64,000 nt of DNA from Actinacidiphila epipremni. Its GTDB lineage: Bacteria; Actinomycetota; Actinomycetes; Streptomycetales; Streptomycetaceae. The notes under the pieces are model-generated. The model worked only from the letters and a program-made list of their open reading frames with translations, did no database searches and was not told the origin of the DNA. Below are positions 51,901 through 59,854 of this stretch, in pieces (position 1 is the stretch's first letter; each line of letters starts with the position of its first letter). The translations under genes and the position numbers were made by a program. The DNA lies in contig NZ_JAATEJ010000002.1 in the NCBI RefSeq assembly GCF_012034175.1, positions 248,001-312,000 of the forward strand, in the 5' to 3' direction.

Positions 51901-52973
51901 GCAACCTCCGCGAGGCGGAGGCGAAGCTGCGTGAGGCGCTGGCGATCCAGACCGCCCCGGAGCTGGAGGAGGACCGGGCCTGGACGATGCACGCGCTCGC
52001 GGCGGTGCTGCGCGACATGGGGCAGCTCGCGGGCGCGCTGGAGCTGCTGTACGAGTCGCTGGCGCTGCACCGGGCCAACGAGAGCGTGCAGGGCGAGGCG
52101 TGGGCGCACCTCCAGCTCGGGCAGGTCTTCCTGCTGCTGGGCCGGCTGGAGGAGGGCGAGGCGCAGTTGCGGGCGGCCGGGCAGGCGTACGCGCTGGCCC
52201 GCGACCCGCGCGGCACCGCCTGGACGACGACGCAACTGGCCCGGGCCCGGCTGCTGCGCGGCGAGGCCCGCGAGGCGTCGGCGGACCTGGAGGCGGCGCT
52301 CCAGCGCCACCGCACGAACGAGGACGCCCGCGGCGAGGCGTGGAGCCTGTACTACCTGGGCCTGTCGCTGGAGGAGTGCGGCGACCTGGACGCGGCGCTG
52401 CGCACGCTGGAGCGCTCGCGGACGATGTTCTCGCGGATGCGTGACGTGTACGGGCTCGCGTGCGCGCGGCACAACTCCGCGCGGGTCACCCGCGACCAGC
52501 GGGCGGCGCGTACCGGCAACCTGCGCAACAGCGGGTTCGCGCGGCAGCTGCTCCAGGACGCCCGGCAGGACTTCCGGCGGATCGGCGTCCCGCACGGCGA
52601 GGCGTGGTCGTGCGTGGAGCTGGCGGTCATCGACGCGGGCAACGAGCGGCCGGCGGAGGCGGTGGCGCTGCTGGACGAGGCGTATGCACTCTTCGCCGAG
52701 CTCGGCGACCGGCGGGGGCAGGACTGGGCCCTCTTCCTGCGGGCGACGGTCCTCCCCCTGCTGTCGGAGGAGGGTGCGCGGCAGGCCGCCGACGACCTCC
52801 ACGCGCTCGCCGCCCGCGCGCCCTACCCGGCCGCGGACCCCGACCTCGACGGTTACGTCGCCGCGTACGCCGTCCTGCTCGCCCGCGGCTCCACCGCCCC
52901 CTGGCCCGCCTGGCGCCTCGCCATGACCCCCACCCGCACGACCCGCATGACCATGGCCCTGCCCTTCGCCTAG
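48927..52973 (+). CDS. Large NB-ARC/TPR STAND-type protein with putative membrane hairpin
   Basis: A 1348-residue protein. Residues 1-~170 include a helical domain and two hydrophobic segments (about 85-130, GSTAGGVATGVAALTAFGVDVGQGFSLGGSLLTGAAVGAAGVAALG). About 175-450 are Gly/Ala/Ser/Pro-rich low complexity. The NB-ARC ATPase (about 490-800) has P-loop HGEQGSGRTTLA (about 518-529), Walker B VPVVIVLDDATD (about 611), GLPLALR (about 695) and an MHD-like HDLVRAF (about 798). About 930-1250 are tetratricopeptide repeats. GTG 48927 has GGGGAGG upstream. STAND ATPases switch on when the repeats bind a signal. The N-terminus could be a membrane-acting effector; role unproven. Confidence 0.85.
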   Translation: MPESRIALREADRTAADRLLVRLVAERGAAAGDADALLRRARERFDELAGAAAGEYLAYVRALDARPGVSRAVPDGRPRGAAGSTAGGVATGVAALTAFGVDVGQGFSLGGSLLTGAAVGAAGVAALGTAAARGRAARRAAAADERAAPGGPEQLRLLWLSALERRGLRPFLESGGGGGAVGGSTPGTGPGAGAGAAWAGAGYEARPGGEGAEAGPDAGARTGYGSAPGAGAGPAGAAGAGAGGRTGYGSAPGVGAAGAGAGTGYGSAPGVGAGHGDGNQPDATPGVRAGHGTSDASGGGTRSGADPDGSAYGTGTAPGSGAGSVPGTGGASAGGTGTHPGPTPGTSPARGHSTGPGAEPGSAYGTGAPSAATPGAGAGPGSSPGAGAGPGTAPRPGSSPGGTAPAPGPRSSPGGPTPAPGRAGSPGKGPLTPGGAGRVQPPAGLVKLARSAAELPRARRPGGDRSAAARTRAVLEQSFGQLPAAEGAFTGRAEPLAYITRAVHQARAATTVQPTVVVLHGEQGSGRTTLAVRAARQLRDQFRGACVVNLRGADEARTGVATRDALLHLLNRLGAPRDQLLFRDRQDRQDQGQHLRRLMEQYQQHLTGVPVVIVLDDATDPQQVAALVPERSESLVLVTADEPLDLELPGARVHHYPVEALSPQGVHGLLRQLAEEAGLEPPGTAQAARLGELCAGLPLALRIAGGALADHHGPDRLAADIEVFGPRPAVDRILALRYHDQPEPNRRLLRRLALTGRASFGAAAAAALLATDDQEAARRLAELAKAGLIDQVRGSRYRPHDLVRAFAAERLLDEEDPVERAAAHERLIRSYADLANTVVRLVEGKTSTRAGRFGHHGFTSLENALRWLDEESSFITAALRRTEGVDRAAVQALLGALCDYCLLRGDLYRLGEISELAQGQQSRAAHSGPDEDRSVLVRSVQWRTGIAARQLGELDRAKSTLSTVVDLYFEAQHPAGAARALDSLGITLHHQGNLREAEAKLREALAIQTAPELEEDRAWTMHALAAVLRDMGQLAGALELLYESLALHRANESVQGEAWAHLQLGQVFLLLGRLEEGEAQLRAAGQAYALARDPRGTAWTTTQLARARLLRGEAREASADLEAALQRHRTNEDARGEAWSLYYLGLSLEECGDLDAALRTLERSRTMFSRMRDVYGLACARHNSARVTRDQRAARTGNLRNSGFARQLLQDARQDFRRIGVPHGEAWSCVELAVIDAGNERPAEAVALLDEAYALFAELGDRRGQDWALFLRATVLPLLSEEGARQAADDLHALAARAPYPAADPDLDGYVAAYAVLLARGSTAPWPAWRLAMTPTRTTRMTMALPFA

Positions 52974-53038
52974 CGGGCACCCACGCGGGGGCCAAGGGGG
53001 CTAAAGGGACTAAGAGGCCAAGAAGGGAGCTACGGGTG

Positions 53039-53305
53039 CTACGGGGCCTTCGGGCCCGGGATGTGGGCGGGGGGCTCGGCTGCGGGCGTGGAGGGGCGGC
53101 GCTCGGGGGCGGCGGGCTCCTCGAAGTCGATCTTCTTCATCTGCTTGCCCATGTTCTTCATGAGCAGCCACAACGCCGCGGCGATCACCGCGAAGATCAC
53201 GAACCCGAGGAGCCCGGGCGTCACCTTGTCATCGTTCACCTCGGCGAGCGAGACCAGCGGGTGGCCGAGGGCGTGGGAAGCCAGGGATGCAGTCACGCCC
53301 TCCAT
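53039..53305 (-). CDS. Small single-helix membrane protein after mca
   Basis: An 88-residue protein. One hydrophobic helix (about 31-50, LLGFVIFAVIAAALWLLMKNM) is followed by a basic, then Pro/Glu-rich tail (GKQMKKIDFEEPAAPERRPSTP). A gene of this type commonly follows mca in Streptomyces; no function is known. ATG 53305 lies 6 bases after the mca stop, so it is co-transcribed. Confidence 0.75.
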   Translation of the reverse strand: MEGVTASLASHALGHPLVSLAEVNDDKVTPGLLGFVIFAVIAAALWLLMKNMGKQMKKIDFEEPAAPERRPSTPAAEPPAHIPGPKAP

Positions 53306-53311
53306 TGTGGC

Positions 53312-54184
53312 TCAGGCCCGCCGGATGCCCGCAAAGAGGTCGTCCTCCGGGAGGGAGACGTCCACCCGGGTCTTGGCGAGCTCGTAGTCCTCGGTCGGCC
53401 AGACCTCCTTCTGCAGGTCCATCGGCACCCGGAACCAGCCCCCGTCCGGGTCGATCTGCGTGGCGTGCGCGAGCAGCGCCTTGTCGCGGATCTCGAAGAA
53501 GTCCGCGCAGGGCACATGCGTGGTCAGGCTGCGCTCGGGCCGGTCGGAGTCCTTCCAGCGCTTGAGCCACTCGCCGTACGGGGACTCCAGGCCGCGCGCC
53601 TCCAGCGCCTCGTGCAGCGCGACGGTGCGCTCCCGGTTGAAGCCCTGGTTGTAGTAGAGCTTGAGCGGCGTCCAGGGCTCGCCGGCCCCGGGGTAGCGCT
53701 CGGGGTCGCCGGCGGCGTCGAAGGCCACCATGCTGATCTTGTGGGTCATGATGTGGTCGGGGTGCGGGTAGCCGCCGTTCTCGTCGTACGTGGTGATCAC
53801 GTGCGGGCGGAACTCGCGGACGAGCTTCACCAGCGCGCCGGCCGCCTCGTCGACGTCCTGGAGGCCGAAGCAGCCCTCGGGCAGCGGCGGCAGCGGGTCG
53901 CCCTCGGGGAGCCCGGAGTCGACGAAGCCGAGCCACGACTGCCTGACGCCGAGGATCTCCCGGGCGAGGTCCATCTCGCGGGCGCGCACCTCGTGGATGT
54001 GCTCCTGGACGTACGGGTCGCCCTGGAGTTTGGGGTTGAGCACCGAGCCGCGTTCGCCCCCGGTGCAGGTGGCCACGAGTACGTCCACCCCTTCTGACAC
54101 GTACTTGGCCATCGTGGCGGCACCCTTGCTCGACTCGTCGTCGGGGTGAGCGTGTACGGCCATCAGTCGAAGCTGCTCAGTCAA
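53312..54184 (-). CDS. mca: Mycothiol S-conjugate amidase
   Basis: A 290-residue zinc amidase that cleaves mycothiol-toxin adducts to release a mercapturic acid. It has RLMAVHAHPDDESSKGAATMAKY with zinc ligands H13 and D16, TCTGGERGSVLNPKLQGD, VITTYDENGGYPHPDHIM with the third ligand His, and GGWFRVPMDLQKEVWPTEDY. The KLYYNQGFNRERTVALHEALEARG stretch distinguishes Mca from MshB. TTG 54184 (TEQLRLMAV) gives the family-standard start with GAGGAC upstream. It is divergent from the DUF4307 gene. The presence of mycothiol metabolism marks the organism as actinobacterial. Confidence 0.95.
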   Translation of the reverse strand: MTEQLRLMAVHAHPDDESSKGAATMAKYVSEGVDVLVATCTGGERGSVLNPKLQGDPYVQEHIHEVRAREMDLAREILGVRQSWLGFVDSGLPEGDPLPPLPEGCFGLQDVDEAAGALVKLVREFRPHVITTYDENGGYPHPDHIMTHKISMVAFDAAGDPERYPGAGEPWTPLKLYYNQGFNRERTVALHEALEARGLESPYGEWLKRWKDSDRPERSLTTHVPCADFFEIRDKALLAHATQIDPDGGWFRVPMDLQKEVWPTEDYELAKTRVDVSLPEDDLFAGIRRA

Positions 54185-54310
54185 GGCTGCTGTCCTCAAA
54201 GTCCGGTGGTTCGTGGAACCCCCTCGGTGAACGACCGGGAGGGCACGCCTCCTATAGTGACCGAGCGGGGGGACGAATAATTCCGCGGTCAGTGAACGGG
54301 AGACTCGAAC

Positions 54311-54733
54311 ATGGCGGCTGTCGACACCGGCCCGCACGGTTCCCCGCCCGCGGGCCGCTACGGTCCGGGCGCGGACGCCCGTGCCGACCGTAAGCTGCGG
54401 ATCGCCGCGGTCGTCTTCGGTGTGCTGGTCGCCGCCGGGGTGGGCTGGTACGGCTACGACACCCTCGCGGGTGACAAGGTCAGTGCGCAAGTGGTGGCCT
54501 TCGAGGCGGTGTCGGACCAGTCGCTGCAGATGCACCTGGAGGTCCACAAGGGCGCCGACTCCGTCGCGGTGTGCACCGTGCGCTCGGTGGACGGCGACCA
54601 CGACGAGGTGGGCCGCAAGGACGTGCGCATCGCGCAGCACGGCAAGCAGGTCGACACGCTGGTGACGCTGCGCACCACGTCCCGCGGCACGACCGGCGAG
54701 ATCGTCGGGTGCAGCGTGGCGGGACACCGCTGA
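54311..54733 (+). CDS. DUF4307 membrane protein
   Basis: A 140-residue protein with a hydrophilic Gly/Pro-rich lead, one membrane helix (about 35-58, LRIAAVVFGVLVAAGVGWYGY) and an extracellular beta domain (DKVSAQVVAFEAVSDQSLQMHLEVHKGADSVAVCTVRSVDGDHDEVGRKDVRI). The pattern matches DUF4307, whose members lie divergent from mca in many actinobacteria. A -10-like TATAGT at 54253 may be its promoter. Function is unknown. Confidence 0.88.
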   Translation: MAAVDTGPHGSPPAGRYGPGADARADRKLRIAAVVFGVLVAAGVGWYGYDTLAGDKVSAQVVAFEAVSDQSLQMHLEVHKGADSVAVCTVRSVDGDHDEVGRKDVRIAQHGKQVDTLVTLRTTSRGTTGEIVGCSVAGHR

Positions 54734-54918
54734 CCCCGCCCCCCCGGTAAGGAGCCCCGCCGGCACCACCGCGGCGGCAGCACCCTGCGTGCCCGCGTCG
54801 GCACGGCACGCAGAAGTATCCGCTCCCGTCTGTCGCCGGTAATTGTTAGGCTCGTGGTTTCGTCCCGGCTACCGGTGGCAATGCAATTCTTCACGACAGT
54901 ACCGACGAGGAGCACTCT

Positions 54919-55416
54919 GTGACCCAGACCAGCGACAACGTCACCTGGCTGACCCAGGCGGCGTACGACCAGCTCAAGGCCGAGCTGGAGCATCTGTCTG
55001 GTCCGGCCCGCGCCGAGATCGTCGCCAAGATCGAGGAAGCCCGCCAGGAAGGCGATCTCAAGGAGAACGCCGGCTACCACGCGGCGCGCGAGGACCAGGG
55101 CAAGCTGGAGCTGCGCATCCGGCAGCTGACCCAGATCCTGGAGACCGCGAAGGTCGGCGAGGCCCCCGCCGACGACGGTGTGGTCGCCCCCGGCATGGTC
55201 GTCACGATCGCCTTCGACGGCGACGAGGACGACACCCTGACGTTCCTGCTCGGCTCGCGCGAGGGCATCTCCAGCGACCTGGAGACGTACTCCCCGCAGT
55301 CCCCGCTCGGCCGCGGGGTGGCCGGCAAGCGCAGCGGCGACGAGGCGACGTACGAGCTGCCGAACGGCAAGAGCGCGATGGTGAAGGTCCTCGACGTCAA
55401 GCCCTACCAGGGCTGA
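54919..55416 (+). CDS. greA: Transcription elongation factor GreA
   Basis: A 165-residue GreA. The N-terminal coiled coil has WLTQAAYDQLKAELEHLSGPARAEIVAKIEEARQEGDLKENAGYHAAREDQGKLELRIRQL, with the acidic tip DLKENAGYHAA that stimulates RNA cleavage by RNA polymerase. The C-terminal FKBP-like domain includes ITPQS-like YSPQSPLGRGVAGKRSGDEATYELPNG. GTG 54919 follows GAGGAG. A strong terminator follows at 55437. It is monocistronic. Confidence 0.97.
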   Translation: MTQTSDNVTWLTQAAYDQLKAELEHLSGPARAEIVAKIEEARQEGDLKENAGYHAAREDQGKLELRIRQLTQILETAKVGEAPADDGVVAPGMVVTIAFDGDEDDTLTFLLGSREGISSDLETYSPQSPLGRGVAGKRSGDEATYELPNGKSAMVKVLDVKPYQG

Positions 55417-55436
55417 ACCGGCCCCGGACGAAGCAG

Positions 55437-55467
55437 CGGGCCCCCGGCGACTTCCGCCGGGGGCCCG
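55437..55467 (+). terminator. Terminator between greA and ABC permease
   Basis: A 13-base perfect stem (55437-55449 with 55455-55467, core GGGCCCCCGGCG) and a 5-base loop lie 20 bases after the greA stop and 20 bases before the convergent permease stop. It probably acts in both directions. Confidence 0.85.
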
Positions 55468-55486
55468 TCCTGCGTGCGCGGGGCCG

Positions 55487-56341
55487 TTACGCCGTCGCCG
55501 AGCGGTACTTGTGGACCGCCCAGGTGCGGAAGACCGCGATGATGATCACCGACCAGATCAGCGACGCCCACACCGGGTGCTGCATGGGCCAGGCGTCGGA
55601 CTGGCTGACGCCCGGGTTGCCGAAGAGCACCCGGCAGGCCTGCACGGTCGCGCTGAAGGGGTTCCAGTCGGCGACCGGCTGGAGCCAGCCCGGCATCTGG
55701 GAGGAGTCCACGAAGGCGTTGGAGACGAAGGTGACCGGGAAGAGCCAGATCAGGCCGCCCGAGGTGGCCGCCTCCGGCGAGCGCACCGACAGGCCGATGA
55801 GCGCGCCGATCCACGAGAAGGCGTAGCCCAGCAGGAGCAGCAGCGCGAACGCGCCGAACATCCTGGGCACCCCGTTGTGGATCCGCCAGCCGACGAGCAG
55901 GCCGACGCAGGCCAGCACCACCACGGTGAGCGCGGTCTGCACGGAGTCGGCGAGGGTGCGGCCGGTCAGGACCGCGCCGCGGGACATCGGCAGCGAGCGG
56001 AACCGGTCGATGAGGCCCTTGCTCATGTCGTCGGCGATGCCGGCGCCGGCGCCGGCGGTCGCGAAGGTGACGGTCTGGGCGAAGATTCCGGCCATCAGGA
56101 AGTTGCGGTACCCGTTGGGGCTCAGCGAGCCGCCGACGGCGACGGAGCCGCCGAAGACGTAGCTGAAGAGCACCACGAACATGATCGGCTGGACGAGGCC
56201 GAAGATCACGACCTCGGGGATGCGCATCATCCGCCGCAGGTTGCGCTTGGCGACGACCAGCGAGTCGTGCGCGGACTGCGTGACGCCGCCGCGCGGCCGG
56301 GGCGCGAGGGTCAGCTGCGGGGTGTCGGTCGCGGCGCTCAC
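55487..56341 (-). CDS. ABC-2 type permease (DrrB-like)
   Basis: A 284-residue permease with six hydrophobic helices. Characteristic segments are RNLRRMMRIPEVVIFGLVQPIMFVVLFSYVFGGSV, GIADDMSKGLIDRFRSLPMSRGAVLTGRTLADSVQ and LIWLFPVTFVSNAFVDSSQMPGWLQPVADWNPFSATVQACR, which identify the DrrB group of daunorubicin-type exporters. GTG 56341 overlaps the ATPase stop by 4 bases. The substrate is unknown; drug or lipid export is inferred from the family. Confidence 0.93.
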   Translation of the reverse strand: MSAATDTPQLTLAPRPRGGVTQSAHDSLVVAKRNLRRMMRIPEVVIFGLVQPIMFVVLFSYVFGGSVAVGGSLSPNGYRNFLMAGIFAQTVTFATAGAGAGIADDMSKGLIDRFRSLPMSRGAVLTGRTLADSVQTALTVVVLACVGLLVGWRIHNGVPRMFGAFALLLLLGYAFSWIGALIGLSVRSPEAATSGGLIWLFPVTFVSNAFVDSSQMPGWLQPVADWNPFSATVQACRVLFGNPGVSQSDAWPMQHPVWASLIWSVIIIAVFRTWAVHKYRSATA

Positions 56342-57369
56342 TTGACGCCCTCCTTCACGGCGTTGCCGGTGCCGGCGGCCGGGCCGTCGCCCGGCCCGCC
56401 CTCCGCACCGTCCTCGGTGTCCTCGGTGTCCTCGGCGGCGTGGCCGGTCAGCGAGATGAACACGTCGTCCAGCGTCGGGCGGCGCAGGCCGATGTCGTCG
56501 ATCTCGATGCCCTGCGCGTCCAGGTCGCGGATGACCTCGGCGAGCAGCTTGGCGCCGCCGGTGATCGGGATGGTGATCTTGCGGGTGTGCTGCTCGACCT
56601 TGGCGTCGCCCTTGCCGTGCTGGCGCAGGGCCCGGGCGGCGTCGTCGATGCGGTCGCGGTCGTGCACGACGACCTCGACGCGCTCGCCGCCGGTCTGCGC
56701 CTTGAGCTGGTCGGAGGTGCCGCGGGCGATGACCTTGCCGTGGTCGATGACGCAGATGTCGTGGGCGAGGTGGTCGGCCTCCTCGAGATACTGCGTGGTG
56801 AGCAGCATCGTGGTGCCGCCGGCGACCAGGTCCTCCATCACCTCCCACAGCTGCTGGCGGTTGCGCGGGTCGAGGCCGGTGCTGGGCTCGTCCATGAACA
56901 TCACCGGCGGGCTGACCACGAGGGCGGCGGCCAGGTCGAGCCGGCGGCGCATACCGCCGGAGTAGGTCTTGGAGACCCGGTTGGCGGCGTCGGCGAGGTT
57001 GAAGCGCTCCAGCAGCTCGTCGGCGCGCCGGCGGGCGGCCTTGGCGCTGAGCTGGTAGAGCTCGCCGACCATCTGCAGGTTCTCCCGGCCGGTCAGGAAC
57101 TCGTCGACGGCCGCGAACTGGCCCGACAGGCCGATGTGGCGGCGTACCTCGTTGGGGTGCTTGACCACGTCGATGCCCGCGACGGTGGCCGTGCCGCTGT
57201 CCGGCTGGAGGAGGGTGGTCAGGACGCGGACGGCGGTGGTCTTCCCCGCCCCGTTGGGCCCGAGCAGACCGAGGACCGTGCCTTCCGGCACGTCGAGGTC
57301 CACTCCCCCCAGTGCCCTGACATCGCCGAAGGTCTTGACCAGACCCTCGGCATGGATGGCGCCCGGCAT
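56338..57369 (-). CDS. ABC transporter ATPase (DrrA-like)
   Basis: A 343-residue ATPase. Walker A is LLGPNGAGKTTAVRVL, the signature is KTYSGGMRRRLDLAAALV and Walker B is PPVMFMDEPSTGLDPRNR, with Q-loop in IGLSGQFAAVDEFLTGRENL. The C-terminal DrrA extension (LRRPTLDDVFISLTGHAAE) is present, followed by an acidic repeat tail (AEDTEDTEDGAEG). ATG 57369 has GGGAGC upstream. It is the first gene of a two-gene exporter unit; the perfect palindrome at 57589 upstream is likely its operator. Confidence 0.94.
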   Translation of the reverse strand: MPGAIHAEGLVKTFGDVRALGGVDLDVPEGTVLGLLGPNGAGKTTAVRVLTTLLQPDSGTATVAGIDVVKHPNEVRRHIGLSGQFAAVDEFLTGRENLQMVGELYQLSAKAARRRADELLERFNLADAANRVSKTYSGGMRRRLDLAAALVVSPPVMFMDEPSTGLDPRNRQQLWEVMEDLVAGGTTMLLTTQYLEEADHLAHDICVIDHGKVIARGTSDQLKAQTGGERVEVVVHDRDRIDDAARALRQHGKGDAKVEQHTRKITIPITGGAKLLAEVIRDLDAQGIEIDDIGLRRPTLDDVFISLTGHAAEDTEDTEDGAEGGPGDGPAAGTGNAVKEGVK

Positions 57370-57565
57370 TTCGCTGCTCCCGTCCGTTGCTGTGCACTGC
57401 TGCGTGCCCTGCGTGATGCGTGCTTGTACGGCTGTACGACCGGTCGGACGGCCGAAACTCATCGGCCGATGATCGCCGCAAGCGCCGCCGCGCGCGAACG
57501 GTTAACGCGTCCGCCGCGGCAGGAGGCCGGGACACCGCCCCGGACGCCGCCGGCAGGGGCACCCA

Positions 57566-57606
57566 CGCGATACACCGCGAGAATGCCAGACGCGATATAT
57601 CGCGTC
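57566..57606. promoter_or_regulatory. 18-base palindrome operator before the DrrAB exporter
   Basis: GACGCGATATATCGCGTC (57589-57606) is a perfect palindrome. A weaker copy, ACGCGATACACCGCGA, lies just upstream (57566-57581), 25 bases away centre to centre. CGCGATATATCGCG-type boxes fit PadR-family sites found at PadR-DrrAB loci, but no regulator gene is adjacent here. Confidence 0.65.
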
Positions 57607-57663
57607 AACCTGCCGGCGTACGAGCCTCCGGCCCCGGTCCCGACCCGCCCGTACGGCGGCAGC

Positions 57664-58893
57664 TCAGGCGATCACCACATAACCGGCGTCCTCCAGCGCC
57701 GCGCCGACCGCGGCGCAGTGCTCGGGACCCTTCGTCTCCAGGTGCAGCTCGACCTCCGCCTCGGTGAGCCCGAGCCGCGGATCGGTCCGCACATGGCTGA
57801 CGTCGAGCACGTTAGCGTCCACCACTGACAACACCCCGAGGAGCGTGGCGAGCGCCCCCGGCCGGTCGGTCAGCCGCAGCCGCAGCGACAGGTAGCGGCC
57901 CGCCGCGGACATGCCGTGCCGCAGGATGCGCTGGAGCAGCAGCGGGTCCACGTTCCCGCCGGACAGCACCGCCACGACCGGGCCCTCGTACGCGTGCGGG
58001 TCCGCCAGCAGCGCCGCGACCGGGCTCGCCCCGGCCGGCTCGACGACCAGCTTGGCCCGCTCCAGGCACAGCAGCAGCGCCGAGGACAGCTCGTCCTCCG
58101 AGACCGTCACGACATCGTCGACCAGGTCGCGGATGAGCCCGAACGGCACATCGCCGGGGCGGCCGACCATGATGCCGTCGGCCATCGTCGCGACCTGCCC
58201 GAGCGCGACCGGCCGGCCGGCCGCGAGCGAGGGCGGATACGCCGCCGCGCCCGCCGCCTGCACGCCGACGACCCGGACGTCCGGCCGCAGCGCCTTGACC
58301 GCGACCGCGACACCGGCCGCGAAGCCGCCGCCGCCGATGCCCACGACGATGGTGCGCACCTCCGGGCACTGCTCCAGGATCTCCAGGCCCACCGTGCCCT
58401 GCCCGGCGATGATGTCGGGGTGGTCGAAGGGGTGGATGAAGACCGCGCCGGTGTCCTGCGCGTACGCGATGGCCGCGCGCAGCGTCTCGTCGACGACGGT
58501 GCCGTGCAGCCGTACCTCGGCGCCGTAGTCGCGGGTCGCGGCGACCTTGGGCAGCGGGGCGCCGACCGGCATGAAGACGGTGGAGCGCACCCCGAGCAGC
58601 GAGGCGGCGAGCGCCACGCCCTGCGCGTGGTTGCCGGCGCTGGCCGCGACCACGCCGGCGGCGCGTTCCTCGGGGCTCAGGCCGGCGATCCGCACGTAAG
58701 CGCCGCGGATCTTGAACGAGCCGGTGCGTTGCAGGTTCTCGCACTTGAGGTGGACGGGTGAACCCACCACGGATGACAGATGTCGGCTGCTTTCCATGGC
58801 GGTGACCCGGGCCACCCCGGACAGCATTTTGTGGGCGCCGCGCACGTCGTCGAGGGTGATCGGGTGGGGCGCGGGAGTTGCCGGTCGGTCCAT
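57664..58893 (-). CDS. ilvA: Threonine ammonia-lyase (threonine dehydratase) with ACT domain
   Basis: A 409-residue PLP enzyme that deaminates threonine to 2-oxobutyrate for isoleucine synthesis. PLP lysine K61 is in NLQRTGSFKIRGAY. The phosphate-binding glycine loop is VVGIGGGGFAAGVAVAVK. The C-terminal ACT-like domain (about 325-409) begins SLRLRLTDRPGALATLLGVLSVVDANVLDVSHVRTDPRLG. A single ACT and 409-residue length fit the biodegradative/TdcB-like actinobacterial form, so a catabolic role is equally possible. ATG 58893 is chosen for its match to the family start. It is divergent from the MarR gene. Confidence 0.93.
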   Translation of the reverse strand: MDRPATPAPHPITLDDVRGAHKMLSGVARVTAMESSRHLSSVVGSPVHLKCENLQRTGSFKIRGAYVRIAGLSPEERAAGVVAASAGNHAQGVALAASLLGVRSTVFMPVGAPLPKVAATRDYGAEVRLHGTVVDETLRAAIAYAQDTGAVFIHPFDHPDIIAGQGTVGLEILEQCPEVRTIVVGIGGGGFAAGVAVAVKALRPDVRVVGVQAAGAAAYPPSLAAGRPVALGQVATMADGIMVGRPGDVPFGLIRDLVDDVVTVSEDELSSALLLCLERAKLVVEPAGASPVAALLADPHAYEGPVVAVLSGGNVDPLLLQRILRHGMSAAGRYLSLRLRLTDRPGALATLLGVLSVVDANVLDVSHVRTDPRLGLTEAEVELHLETKGPEHCAAVGAALEDAGYVVIA

Positions 58894-59207
58894 ACGACCA
58901 GTCTCGCAGTCCGGCACCCGCACTACGCGCACGGCGGGCGTGCGCCGCGCCCGGGGGGGCGTACGCCCCGAGCGGGCGCCGGGCGGGCGGGGGCGCGCGC
59001 GGGGCAGGGGTGCGCCGCGGTCCGCACGGCACGGTCATGACCGGGTTGCGGTTTGTGCGTGCGGGGTCTGCGGGGCAGTCCGGCCGCGTACTCTTCTCCC
59101 AACTTCCCGCCCGGTTTCCGGGCGCGGCTTTCCGCCGGGCTTTCCGCCCCTTTCCGATTTCCTTTTCCGTCCCCTCCCAGAATCGACAGAACGCGAGCTT
59201 CAAGGCC
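58894..59207. other. 314-base divergent spacer with repeated TTTCCG motifs
   Basis: No gene is supported. The left half is very GC-rich. The right half is pyrimidine-rich and holds five TTTCCG motifs (59115, 59129, 59141, 59151, 59164), spaced 10-14 bases, ending 39 bases before the MarR start. The region must contain promoters for both ilvA and the MarR gene. Confidence 0.6.
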
Positions 59208-59723
59208 ATGTCCAAACCGACGGAGACCTCGACCGAACTCCTTGAGCGCCTCCAGCACCAGGTGGCCCTCTTCGCCCGCCGCGCCGAGCAGACCCGGCTC
59301 GGCGGGGTAGGCAAGGCCCGCAACTCCATGGACCGCGCGGCCTATCTGCTGCTCAACCGGCTGGACCGGGAGGGCCCGATGGGCGTCAAGGCGCTCGCGG
59401 AGTCGATGGGCATCGACTCCTCGACGGTCACCCGGCAGGTGGCGCCGCTGGTCGACACGGGCCTGGTCAAGCGCACCTCGCACCCCGACGACGGGCGGGC
59501 CGTGGTGCTCGCGGTCTCGCCGCGCGGCCGGTCCCGTCTGGAGGACGTACGCGACTCGCGCCGCCGGCTGATGGCCCAGGTCACCGAGGGCTGGACGGCC
59601 GAGGAGCGGGAGGTCTTCACCGATCTGCTGGTGCGCTTCAACGTCGCGCTGGCCGACTGGCACGCCGGGCTCGGCCGCGGCGACGACGAGCCGGCGGCGG
59701 GCGCCGCGGCCGAGGGGCGGTAG
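59208..59723 (+). CDS. MarR family regulator
   Basis: A 171-residue regulator. A helical dimer region (LLERLQHQVALFARRAEQTRL) precedes the winged helix (RAAYLLLNRLDREGPMGVKALAESMGIDSSTVTRQVAPLVDTGLVKRTSHPDDGRAVVLAVSPRGRSRLE), including the wing DDGR motif. The C-terminal ~15 residues are Ala/Gly-rich. MarR proteins usually bind palindromes near their own gene; I see none clear here apart from the TTTCCG cluster. ATG 59208 gives the normal family length. Confidence 0.92.
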   Translation: MSKPTETSTELLERLQHQVALFARRAEQTRLGGVGKARNSMDRAAYLLLNRLDREGPMGVKALAESMGIDSSTVTRQVAPLVDTGLVKRTSHPDDGRAVVLAVSPRGRSRLEDVRDSRRRLMAQVTEGWTAEEREVFTDLLVRFNVALADWHAGLGRGDDEPAAGAAAEGR

Positions 59724-59854
59724 GCGGGGCCGGGACGGGGCGCCGGGCGGGTCCGGGGGGCGTGCCCGGAAGGGCACGGCCCCAAGGGGGTCGGGCAAGG
59801 GGCTTGACCCGGAACACCCGGTTGCCGTCCCATGTCCGCGTGGGGAGACGCCGG

